Positions 54,101 to 61,768 of a DNA stretch of 64,000 nucleotides are shown in pieces. The notes under the pieces are model-generated. The model was not told the origin of the DNA. It searched no databases and worked only from the letters and a program-made list of their open reading frames with translations. A program made the translations under genes and the position numbers. The DNA is from Symsagittifera roscoffensis (Eukaryota > Xenacoelomorpha > Acoela > Convolutidae): contig NW_026971055.1 in NCBI RefSeq assembly GCF_963678635.1, positions 172,473 to 236,472 on the forward strand, given 5' to 3'. The first letter of the stretch is position 1, and each line of letters opens with the position of its first letter.

Positions 54101-56338
54101 TAATTGTGGTGTTAAGGTCATCATTAAGATTTCTGTCATCTTAGTGTTTTTATAGTCGTGTGTATTTAGTGAATATGCTTTTCGAACTAGTGTTTCGATT
54201 CTTACTGCTATTTGCTTGATGGTTTCGTTTGGTAATCTGCGAATTTCATTACATAAAACTCTTTGTTGTTGTTTGTTTCTTTCGGAGTCAAACATTTTTG
54301 AAAATTCTTGTGTAAATCTTTTCCAGTTTGATTTTATTTCTTGAGGTAGTACTGAAAACCATTTTTGGGCTGCGCCATCTAAGGTTGTTTGTATTAACGC
54401 TGTGCGTCGATGTATCCAATTTTGATGTAGTGGCGTATTTATTGGTTCAGGTCCGATATTTAAAATCAGGTTTGCTGTTACTGCATTTAAATAGTCTTCT
54501 ACAGAGTATTCAGGGTCTGTTCCTGTGAAAACCATTAAAGGTTTGTTTGATGTTATTGATGATCCACCCATAAGGTATGGATTCATTGTCATTTGTAATG
54601 ATTCTGCTGCATTTGGCATTTGAGAAAAATTTGAAAGTTGGTTTCTTGTTATTTCATGTTGTTGAAGATAATATGGTAGTGGTATTTCATTTTGCATTTG
54701 TGATGGTTGATACGAGTGTGCAATCATTGGATTTTGTTGTTGAATTGGTTGAAAGGATTGTGTATTAATTGGATTTTGTTGTTGAATTGCTTGTTGATGT
54801 TGTGCATCTATTGGTTGTGGAGAAAAATTCCTATGATTTATACGTGTTTTCTGTATTCCTTGTCTACGATATTCTTGAGTATTTTGTGCAAATATATCTG
54901 GTTGTAGGAAATCTTCATCTGAGGATAAATAATCCATTTGATAAGATGTTTGTTTTTTATTTTTATTTTGTTGAAAAAATGGGTAATTTTCACTGCGATC
55001 CTGTGGAGGATTTGGTTGAAAATTATTTGAATTATATTGGGCTGTTGGGTTATCCCAGTTTCGAGGTTTTGTATATTGATTAAAATTCCTTTGTGGTTGA
55101 TAATTTGTTTTTGACGGATGTGTATAATTATAATTATGGTCTGCAAAGTTGTTTCTAGTGAATGTTTTGCGTGTTTTTGATGGTATTGTCACGGGTTTGT
55201 ATGTTTGATAATCCATATGTGAATATTTAGGGGCAACCGAAGGTTTTACGGTTGATTGTAAGGTTACCTGTGTTTGTGAAGGATTTGTATTTCTTGGTGT
55301 TGTTAAATTTGGGCGTATTGGTGAAATACTTTGTTGTGTAGTTGTTGTGTGTACAATTTCTTCATTTATGAAGTGTGATGGTGTCTGGATATCTTGTTGG
55401 GTAAGATTCCTAGTTCCATTGAGGTTTTCATTGTGTATGACTGTAGAGTTTAAACTATTATTTTGTGTATCGGGTAAAAATGTATTATAGTTTAATGGTG
55501 TTGCATCAATTGTTAATGGTATTACTCTTACATAGTCTCTTATGTAAGATATTGTACCTATTGCTTGACTTGAGATTGATTGTGGGAAGCTTATAAATGC
55601 GGGATGAGACCATTCGGGGTCCCAAACATAATCTGATTGTTCTGTGATAGCGGTTTCATCGTTCGAATTTTGGGGTCTAAAATTTTTTCTTGCTTGTGCA
55701 ATTAAATCAATATTGTGTGTGAAATAATCTATTATGAACCATGCTAAAATTTTTTGTAAATCGTGTCTTGTATGTTGTGAAACGTCGTCATTCGTGAAAT
55801 TTTCTTTAATGACGTTCAAATAACTAGAGAGTAGTGTGATTTCATGTCGTACTCTTAAATGTTTAGATGTGTCTGTCGGTGAGACATTTGTTAATGGTAG
55901 TTCATTTTCTAATATTGAAATATAACTATATATTATTGCGAAAACTTCATTGGTGAAAATGGAGTTTGCTCTTTGTGAGTTATGGTATTGGATGCTTTTT
56001 ATATATTCTGAAAAGACTTTTGAAAATTCTAAATCGAGATCGTCTGTTTGAATAGTATATGTTCTATTATTATGGTTTGGGGAAGTGAATTCTATAGAGT
56101 AGATTCCATACTGTTGTGTTATGTTGCATATATCTTTTAGATAGTGATCTATGATTTGTCTTTTGATTTTTACATCGGGGAACTCTGTTTTACATGGACT
56201 AATTCCGGGTTCAAATAAATTTATGAGTAAATTTTGACAAAATAAGTGTTGTCCTCTATCAGTATCTGCGTCTACTATAAAGGGAAAGATTTCATCATCA
56301 TCTGGAGTTTCTTCACCTGGAGTGTGTGTTGAGCTCAT
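48116..56338 (-). CDS. gag-pol: Gag-Pol polyprotein, single frame, 2740 residues
   Basis: Structural protein and replication enzymes of the element in one uninterrupted frame. Approximate residues: 1-590 long N-terminal extension, partly Gln/Asn/Pro-rich; 595-830 retrotransposon Gag (capsid-like, WIHRRTALIQT...AAQKWFSVLP); 841-854 zinc knuckle CNYCRRYGHSISEC (CX2CX4HX4C); 900-1070 Asn/Arg/Ser/Tyr-rich, probably RNA-binding; protease LIDSGAE with Asp1229; RT with YLDD at 1737-1740; RNase H with CDAS Asp1886; integrase zinc domain about 2249-2290 (H...H...CNDCIVC); integrase Asp2321, Asp2381, Glu2417 (DD35E); GPY/F-like GPYQI near 2594; polar tail to 2740. All expected catalytic residues are present. 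No frameshift or stop separates Gag from Pol. ATG chosen at 56338, which overlaps the upstream ORF by 26 nt. Confidence 0.95.
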   Translation of the reverse strand: MSSTHTPGEETPDDDEIFPFIVDADTDRGQHLFCQNLLINLFEPGISPCKTEFPDVKIKRQIIDHYLKDICNITQQYGIYSIEFTSPNHNNRTYTIQTDDLDLEFSKVFSEYIKSIQYHNSQRANSIFTNEVFAIIYSYISILENELPLTNVSPTDTSKHLRVRHEITLLSSYLNVIKENFTNDDVSQHTRHDLQKILAWFIIDYFTHNIDLIAQARKNFRPQNSNDETAITEQSDYVWDPEWSHPAFISFPQSISSQAIGTISYIRDYVRVIPLTIDATPLNYNTFLPDTQNNSLNSTVIHNENLNGTRNLTQQDIQTPSHFINEEIVHTTTTQQSISPIRPNLTTPRNTNPSQTQVTLQSTVKPSVAPKYSHMDYQTYKPVTIPSKTRKTFTRNNFADHNYNYTHPSKTNYQPQRNFNQYTKPRNWDNPTAQYNSNNFQPNPPQDRSENYPFFQQNKNKKQTSYQMDYLSSDEDFLQPDIFAQNTQEYRRQGIQKTRINHRNFSPQPIDAQHQQAIQQQNPINTQSFQPIQQQNPMIAHSYQPSQMQNEIPLPYYLQQHEITRNQLSNFSQMPNAAESLQMTMNPYLMGGSSITSNKPLMVFTGTDPEYSVEDYLNAVTANLILNIGPEPINTPLHQNWIHRRTALIQTTLDGAAQKWFSVLPQEIKSNWKRFTQEFSKMFDSERNKQQQRVLCNEIRRLPNETIKQIAVRIETLVRKAYSLNTHDYKNTKMTEILMMTLTPQLRKIAIKKRASHPSSIREPDLDFRKLVDKLEQAEITMKLEETENLKLQYVNKIETTPTNINNIQESETDLVEKITEILNIYEKNPNFKGKPSFKKWCNYCRRYGHSISECRQKQQDSQNKPQKYKEPNKSFYQYMKKDQNLPNKNVYSNNSSGKPLPNNTSYTRNQSPYNSSYRGRSPERRNTYNSSQNHYNRPNSRNNYSRSNSNTQRFVSRSNSQPRNNYYPNNQSRNSSYNRNRNYSYNRNRSYSNNRNQNYPNNRSRNNSYNRSNYNRPNSNYQNRSRNNSQNRHPSYNNRYRNYSKSPHRNNNHYNTSNNRHRSSTPKHQRQINQVQSNPETTSDPPGIDDTVTDTLQLNQINCTSSDSESDTENTLAINMIKVENDYESVIYEQPFPSHIYENQSEFLQNHYTTPINSTPTTQETNAKNTTAQPDQNAKTKCLNTNHIYQNIQKEQPKEKIWTIPFLLESPRNKEFQPPDLEIDFLIDSGAESNIINIPTWNEIKSLHPKLTPLETSSKLATAQGSTLINYGKIQLFLLPTRTIEQSKILNKPFKQIFHITDIKYNIIGIPFISKYIPTINILNSKILIKDKYTKTKETSLTFFQRLNKQPPFFSKFYPIYNQQRKHLKPLSGNIYNFSIKQVHQYDKEQNKQKFYMSDFEFKPIHKFFKITISSIKYLKNSNSDIISLHVYNNTPYQVTLPLGLLGYCETNATITPIHEKAYRVNNILQLLDICQSTILNEELSINNIISNENRNTDYFTKTPYFKPTFNISNYTEHQQKFLTMFNFQHSQITQDEFEKLAKQLIKYSSVYATSKFDVGKISSSLHLPLKPDAVFKKQRASKVPIHLHDKVNRLLDILEQYNIISPVNKEEQPKGNTFINPVIILAKGESLKIVLDARYLNSLIDESKCNWPIEPIQVILTKINGKYFTTADMNSAYNQMPLDEQSRRLTQFVIGNQQYEFNRLFYGISIGPAAFSAFMSKIFRPLILKKNAITYLDDVFMQSQTKDEMFKVLETYHQILQNENLKAAPDKSHFFLTKVKFLGHNIERKTITPLKSRIDAIQKLQPPTNKKKIQEFLGMLNFLSKYVYKMQLYLRPFYNILRQQNNFEWNTEHQTRFEEIKKLLTEQISNTIPDPDQPFYAMCDASNFGIGAALLQSHNGTNKMNLISANSRLFTQAELRLSTLMRECTAIIYTLTEYEFLILGSKHPTVLFTDHKPIIFLFTQKSNPNHRVYRFQLILMKFPNLHIVWTAGKNLALPDTLSRNTPPELLTRKTTVEIPKNIKFYLAENETSPRLECKYAVKTDIEQSQINNLQHFPLYLDCQNNHYEVDLLGTSTFKPIPYSQWIKNNTQQKRTKQHLPKKDHFPLIEKEDLTDKINLSGPQTSDSKYTINQVFDLHDPLDTIPLSKLEIENIFLPPTETITISTLKQYQNLDPVIRQLKSWHKYKTKPIKADSTILGNKTLLRYFRKFNNTTINEKTDLLEYNLNESTVPCLPISMILIAFNISHTQNIKGHSGSEKTYSNFIQNFYFPNAPIWIKVLCNDCIVCQLNKPYPNQKQIAQKQDFKGQSLYFNHRISFDTKGPISPSSEGNSYIMVIVDAFTHYVALNPVPHCNAYYAYTTLYEHWIAKFGLPEILVTDNGTEFINNEIITLCHLYNIKHKPRTSHAPWTNGLVEGMNRSLQEYLRCIINGNDTKYTEWSADVKLFPLAYNSQITTTLGMSPYEMVFNQKPRKPIMFTANSHKNAQGYCQPNKDSICYNLPLHTHDEDHFHHPQILKLASGTHTEWILNRDKKHNEIYQKITKKLLQRQNINEQINSRFTPASDLKIGTFVLIPNFNTQKGISKKLQPLRKGPYQIIAKPTDVTYKIIDSNKKEIVQHRNNLLPYYPKEYALRELTQLYSFTGLKIVQNEPHLKNTEQNDNPTENQNTKPTVTKNNTQNQKESPKQRKNRKMTEQIIPQEEIDKSEHRKTTRLRNQPRKNYKMFIPQSKILKKVEFKK

Positions 56339-56780
56339 TTTTTCGTTCGATGACTGTTAATATGTAATTATTAATGTGTCGAATTGGTTGATTCCAATTG
56401 TATAGATGTACTGGTTTGTGTTTGTACTGCTTTTTTATTCTTCTTTTTCCTCTTTGTGATGAATTTGAAGTTGTTTCTGAGTCAGAAAAATATAATTGAT
56501 CGTGAAGTGGGTAATTTTTATCTACTGATTCTTTTAGTTTGTAAAGTTCGTCTAAACTGTTGGTTTCTGATTCTGAAAATGCGTTTCGATTCTTTGAAAA
56601 TCTTTTTCGTGTTATTTGTCTTTGTTTAGTTATTATTTTTCTCTTTAGTGTTTGTCGTTTTGTGCGAATGTATCCAACTGTTTGTGTATGAGGTGTGATT
56701 ACAAGGTCGTATTTTTTGTTATCTATTTCACAATTGTGTAAAATGATTGTTTGTTTATTTCCTAGGTTTTTAAATGACAT
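56313..56780 (-). CDS. Basic 155-residue ORF upstream of gag
   Basis: I do not recognise it. It is strongly basic, with clusters such as TKRQTLKRK, QRQITRKRF and RGKRRIKKQYKHK that could bind RNA or act as nuclear localisation signals, split by an acidic, Ser-rich middle (SESETNSLDELY, FSDSETTSNSS). It precedes gag in a different frame and overlaps its start by 26 nt, so scanning ribosomes could meet it first. A basic protein of this size recalls regulatory proteins of complex retroviruses, but that is only an analogy. It may also be an N-terminal extension of Gag reached by a frameshift. Confidence 0.65.
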   Translation of the reverse strand: MSFKNLGNKQTIILHNCEIDNKKYDLVITPHTQTVGYIRTKRQTLKRKIITKQRQITRKRFSKNRNAFSESETNSLDELYKLKESVDKNYPLHDQLYFSDSETTSNSSQRGKRRIKKQYKHKPVHLYNWNQPIRHINNYILTVIERKNELNTHSR

Positions 56781-57274
56781 AAGGTTTAGGATGACGGATG
56801 CAAAAGGTTGTTAAATGATTTCTATTTTCTTAAACTGTTAGTTCTTACGATTTTTTGGTTAGCTTAACCTGGGTCTTTTTGTTCAGGGTTGGAGAGAAAA
56901 GTATATCGATTCCGGAGAATGATTTTACTTTCTCGTGACTAGTATAAGCTAAGGTGTTAACTTACTTAATCTTACTTAAGGGAGTGATTGTGTTCAAGGG
57001 TTGGAGAATAGTAAATCGATCCACAAGGTTCAGGTATAATTAGAACGCGAGTAGTTCGTTAGGTACTATTTTAAACTTACTAAGTCTAAGATTTATCCTG
57101 GGTCTGGTAAGAGGGGGGGTCAAGTGAAGGATGAATAACCGAAGTTCTTCACTGCTTATCCTAATTTGAATGATTAGTTTTGTTTAAAAATTTCTATTAG
57201 TCTTGGGTTTTTAGAAAGGGTTGGATAGTGAATCGACGTTTGAGGTCGTTAGACACTAATTAAGTGGGTGGGGG

Positions 57275-57379
57275 AGAACAAAGTTGTTCTGTTTGATCCA
57301 AGGATAAGCCTTGATGATCAAATTTAAAATTTAATTAAGTAGAAAATGATTTAAGATCCAAGGATAAGCCTTGATGATC
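57275..57379 (-). promoter_or_regulatory. Conserved leader hairpin cassette (packaging or dimerisation candidate)
   Basis: AGAACAAAGTTGTTCT (57275-57290) is a 7-bp inverted repeat around two bases. It is followed by two copies of GATCCAAGGATAAGCCTTG (57295-57319 and 57355-57379, exactly 60 bp apart), each extending to GATGATC and able to pair CAAGG with CCTTG, flanked by GATC on both sides. All three elements recur in the old leaders. Pairing is from inspection only. Confidence 0.6.
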
Positions 57380-57709
57380 TGGTTTTAAAATTAAGTGACT
57401 TTAAGTTTTAATAATGTTTTAATTTGTGTAAAGTAAAGATTTAGTGTTTTTGTGATATTAGTGGGTTTGATGATTGCTGTTATGTTTTAGGTGATGAAGC
57501 TGGAACAACAGGATGATTTATGATTACTAACCATTTATTGTCATGCTACTAATTTTTATTTTTATTTTCCAATAAATATTTTTCAAACATGTTTTGTATA
57601 ATACTGCAGAATTTTAAGAAAACGATCTTAGATCTTTTTATCAATCGTTATTGTATAATATTAATTTTGTTTAGCGCCTGAAATGATTTTGAAGATTAGC
57701 TTCAAGGTT

Positions 57710-57943
57710 TTATGTTTGCAAATGGAAATCTAAATTCATTGCAAGTAGTATTCGAAATATAAAAGTTTGTTCTGGCTTTTGCCGAACTATCATATAACTA
57801 TACGGCAAGTTTCTACTTTGTCGTATGTCGTCTTTGGTTCGATGTCTTCTTCCAATTCCGGGTAGTTCGATTATGGTTCGGAATATTGGCTCTGATCTAT
57901 TGAGTCGGAGAGACATTTCAATTAAATTATTGTCGTATAACAT
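57710..57943 (-). CDS. Small conserved leader ORF (77 residues)
   Basis: Starts MLYDNNLIEMSLRLNRSE about 70 nt after the primer binding site. Diverged old leaders keep the related frame (21275-21499 on plus, 22415-22621 on minus) with DNNLIELSLRLNRSEPSFRT, ELPGIGRR and DDI. The kept frame suggests selection at the protein level, either as a leader peptide or as a first coding exon spliced to a downstream ORF. The end is not conserved. It might instead be only an RNA element; no family is recognised. Confidence 0.5.
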   Translation of the reverse strand: MLYDNNLIEMSLRLNRSEPIFRTIIELPGIGRRHRTKDDIRQSRNLPYSYMIVRQKPEQTFIFRILLAMNLDFHLQT

Positions 57944-58011
57944 TTTGTAAATGTTCTTGTCTAATTTCTAATCTATTCTTGGTTAATTCTAATCTAATAA
58001 GGTCTTGTTCG

Positions 58012-58029
58012 AGACTTATGGTCGCACCA
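58012..58029 (-). other. Primer binding site
   Basis: On the minus strand, two bases after the 5' LTR, the sequence reads TGGTGCGACCATAAGTC, starting with the TGG that pairs with the CCA end of a tRNA. I could not match it with confidence to a particular tRNA. In all three old LTR fragments the TGGTGCG part is deleted. Confidence 0.75.
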
Positions 58030-58031
58030 GA

Positions 58032-58439
58032 TGAGTTATGACTGGGGCGTAACTCATAGAGTAATTTCGGATAGGGTACACCGTCTGCTCGTCACGCTAT
58101 CTTATTTTCGGCCGGATAGATTCGTGCAACTTCTTAGTCTAATACCGATCCTAATCTTACTCTTATACTATCTAGTCTCAGGTTGTTTAACTAGTCTCTG
58201 CTAGGCTCAATAGATCTAGGGTATACTGGTTTATTGCGGCTGCTGAAGTGCTCGGGAGAGTCCAACTAATTTCTAAGTTAAATTCAAATCTCTCTGGTGC
58301 TGAAATTACAAGTAACTTCAGCACTTACAAATAAGTGGGTTGTTAGTTAGATGGATCATGATTGGTTAATATTAAATACTTTACATTGGTAAAACATTTA
58401 ATTTATCCAATCATAAAATATAGTTTAGATCAGGTTCCA
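58032..58439 (-). repeat. 5' LTR of the 18.9-kb element (promoter)
   Basis: 408 bp, identical by eye to the LTR at 39588-39995. It drives transcription toward lower coordinates. The minus strand has AT-rich segments but no single convincing TATA box. AATAAA at 58230-58235. Confidence 0.95.
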
Positions 58440-58443
58440 AAAG
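58440..58443. other. Target site duplication, right copy (AAAG)
   Basis: AAAG directly after the CA end of the right LTR, matching 39584-39587. Confidence 0.92.
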
Positions 58444-59252
58444 CACCAATTCATTTACATGACAAAGTCAAAAGACTGCTTGACATTCTAGAAGAATACG
58501 AAATTATATCCCCAGCAAATAAAGAAGAACAACCGAAAGGAAACAGCTGGATTAACCCTGTTATTATCCTCGCCAAAGGAGAATCATTAAAAATAGTTCT
58601 AGATGCTAGATATCTCAATTCACTAATTGATGAATCCAGATCTAATTGGCCAATAGAACCAATCCAAGTAATTTTAACAAAAATTTTTATTTTAATCACA
58701 GAATATCATTTGACACAAAAGGACCAATTTCACCATCTTCAGAAGGAAACTCATAAATAATGATAGTTGTTGAAGCATTCACACATTATGTAGCACTTAA
58801 CCCAGTACCCCATTGTAATGCTTATCATGCATATACAACACTCTACAACACCGGATAGCTAAATTTGGATTACGCGAAATTTTAGTCACAGACAATGGCA
58901 CTGAATTTAAACATACGAAACTTTATCCCCAGAAAATAAAAAAGAACAACCAAAAGGAAACACTTTTATTAACACTGTTCTTATCCTCGCCAAATGAGAA
59001 TCACTAAAAAAAGTTCTAGATGCACTAATTGATGAATCCAAAGGTAATTGGCCAATAGAACCAATCCAAGTAATTTTAACAAAAATAAACGATAAATATT
59101 TTACAACCGCAGACATAAATAGTGCATATAACCAAATGCCACTAGACGAACAATCACGACGACTAACACAATTCGTTATTGGAAATCAACAATACGAATT
59201 TAATAGATTATTCTAAGGTATATTCATAGGACCAGCAGCTTTCTCAGCCTTT

Positions 59253-59570
59253 ATGGGTAAAATTTTTAGACCACTCATACTTAGTAAAAACGCAATCAAA
59301 TTTGTAGACGATAATTTTATGCAATCACAAACAAAAGATGAAATGTTCAAAGTTCTAGAAAATTATCATCAAAATCTACAAAACGAAAACATGAAAACAG
59401 CCCCAGATAAATCACTTTTTTTCTTAACACGCGTAAATTTTCTTGGACACATCGTAGAAAAAGACACTAAAACCCCACTGAAATCGCGAATTGACGTAAC
59501 TCAAAAAGTTAAACCACCAACAAAGAAAAAAAATAAAAGAATTTCTTGGAATGTTAAATTTCTTAAGTAA
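59253..59570 (+). pseudogene. Old RT palm fragment, copy 2
   Basis: MGKIFRPLILSKNAI, then FVDDNFMQSQTKDEM and FLTRVNFLGHIVEKD: the palm and thumb region of RT, with FVDD in place of YLDD, preceded by a stop within the F-YGI motif (LF-stop-GIFIGPAAFSAF). Same lesions as copy 1 at 29905, so they predate the tandem duplication. Confidence 0.75.
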
Positions 59571-61330
59571 TTAAATATATAAAATGCAATTATACTTAAG
59601 GCCATTCTATAATATTCTTAGACAACAAAAAAGTTTTGAATGGACAACAAAACAATAAAACACGATTTCAAGAAATCAAAAAAATAAAACGATCCCACAG
59701 CAGCAATAATACGGAGCAGCAATAATACAATCCCACAGTGGAACAAATAAAATGAATTTTTTTCAGCAAACTCTCGCCTTATTACCCAAGCTGAACTACG
59801 ACTCTCTACTCTTATGAGAGAGTGCACAGCTATAACATGAATCATATAACAGAATTTGAATTTTTGATAGTTGGATCCAAACATCCAACAGTTTTGTTCA
59901 CAGACCATAAACCTATCATTTTTCTTTTTACACAAAAATCAAATCCAAACCATAGGTTTTATAGATTTCAACTAATACTAATGAAATTTCCAAACTTACA
60001 CCAAGTATGGACAGCAGGAAAAAACCTTGCATTACCTGATAACCTTAGTAGAAATACACCACCTGAACTATTACCAAGAAAAAGAACAGTTGAAGTACCC
60101 CGAAATATAAAATTTTATCTCGCCAAAGATGAAATTTCACCACGATTAGAATGTAAAAAAAAACTGACATCGATCAGTCACAAATAACCAATCTACAACT
60201 TTTGCACTCTATTTAGATTGTCAAAACAACCATATGAAGTTGATTTGTTAAGCACATCTACTTTTAAACCAATTCCATATTCACATTGGACCAAAAATAA
60301 TACTCAACAAGAACAACAACCACATAAAAAAGACTCATTCCCTTTAATAGAAAAGGAAAATTTAACTGATACCATAAATCTATCAGAACGTTACCAATTG
60401 ATTCAAAATACAGGATAAATCAAGTTTTTAATCTTCATGATCCACTTGATACATTACCCCTATCAAAAATCGAAGGAGAAAATATTTTTCTACCAACAAC
60501 AGAAAAAATTACACTCGAATTATTACGGAAATACCAAAATCTTAACCCCGTCTTTAGACAACTCAAATCATTGCAAAATAAAAAACAAAGCCATTAAAAG
60601 CTGATACCACAATCTTAGGAAACAAAACATTCCTTAGATACTTCAGAAAATTTAATAACACCACCATAAATGAAAACACAGACATTCTAGAATATCAAAC
60701 ACCTGACTTTAAAGTACCATGTCTACCTTTAAGTATGATGTTAATCGCATTCAACACTTCCCACACCTTAAATACAAAAGGACATTCGGATCAGAAAAAA
60801 AACATATCCAAATTTTATACAAAATGTTTGTTTCCCTAATGCACCAATTTGGATTAAGTATTATGCAACGATTGTACATTAATCCAATTAAATAAACCCT
60901 ATCCAAATCAAAAACAAAACGCAGAAAAACAAGATTTTAAAAGACAAAGTCTTTTTATTTTAATCACAGAATATCATTTGACACAAACGGACCAATTTCC
61001 CATCTTCAGAAGGAAACTCATAAAGAATTGTTATTGTTGATGTTTTTACACAATATGTAGCACTTAACCCAGCTCCCCATTGTAATGCTTATCATGCATA
61101 TGCAACACTCTACGAACACCGGATAGCTAAATTTGGATTACCCGAAGTTTTTCTCACAGACAATGGCACTGAATTTAATAATACGAAAATATATCCCCAG
61201 CAAATAAAAACGAACAACCGAAAGGAAACACTTTTATTAATCCTGTTACTATCCTCGCCAAAGGAGAATCGCTAAAAATAGCTCCAGATGCTAGATACCT
61301 CAATTCACTAATTGAAGAATCCAAAAGTAA

Positions 61331-61768
61331 TTGGCCAATAGAACCAATCCAAGTAAATTTAACAAAAATCTTTATTTTAATCACAGAATCTCATTTGACA
61401 CAAAAGGACCATTTTCACCATCTTCAGAAGGAAGCTCATATAAAATGGTAATTGTTTATGCTTTTACACGTTATGTGGCACTCAACCCAGTACCCCATTG
61501 TAAGGATTATCTTGCGTATACAACACTCTATGAACACCGGATAGCTATATTTGGATTACCCCAAATTGTAGTCACAGACAATGGCACTGAATTTAATAAT
61601 AATGAATTCATCACACTATGCCACTCTTCTAACATTAAACACAAACCAAGTACATCTCATGCGCCTTGGACAAATGGATTAGTCGAAGGTATGAACCGTT
61701 CATTACAAGAATATCTCAGATGTATCATTAATGGAAATGAAAAGAAAAAGACATTAAATCCCCACTGA
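61331..61768 (+). pseudogene. Old integrase core fragment, copy 2
   Basis: Open frame with FDTKGPFSPSSEGSSYKMVIV, TDNGTEFNNNEF and NGLVEGMNRSLQEYL, so Asp, Asp and Glu of DD35E are all still present, but it begins in RT sequence (SNWPIEPIQ is just upstream) and ends in a switch to late RT. The same frame is at 31984-32421. A fossil chimera, not a complete enzyme. Confidence 0.75.

Larger units (their letters stand above)
56781..58011 (-). promoter_or_regulatory. Long 5' leader of the element
   Basis: About 1.23 kb between the primer binding site and the first large ORF. It holds a conserved small ORF (57710-57943), the hairpin cassette (57275-57379) and three imperfect copies of AGGGTTGGA...ATCGA (near 56886, 56997 and 57218). 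Its right two thirds are homologous to modules L in the relics at 13.9, 16.0 and 21.8 kb. Probable site of genome packaging and of splice donors. Confidence 0.7.
39588..58439 (-). mobile_element. Complete 18.9-kb Ty3/gypsy-class retrovirus-like element
   Basis: Two 408-bp LTRs (39588-39995 and 58032-58439) that look identical by eye bound an internal region transcribed from the minus strand. Visible parts in order are a primer binding site, a long leader with a small ORF and hairpins, a basic 155-residue ORF, Gag-Pol (2740 residues), two hydrophobic mini-ORFs, a long frame without ATG, an envelope-like ORF, a 597-residue ORF, a 1.56-kb 3' untranslated region and a polypurine-like end. No frame is broken. 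Integrase following RNase H and the DD35E plus GPY/F features put it in Ty3/gypsy (Metaviridae). The length and the number of ORFs exceed those of usual members of that group. Identical LTRs mean recent insertion. Confidence 0.95.

Noticed and set aside
52534..54907. Many plus-strand frames opposite gag-pol (for example 52534, 53167, 53482, 53868, 54769)
   Set aside because: Shadows of the long minus-strand coding frame; no independent start, domain or conservation.
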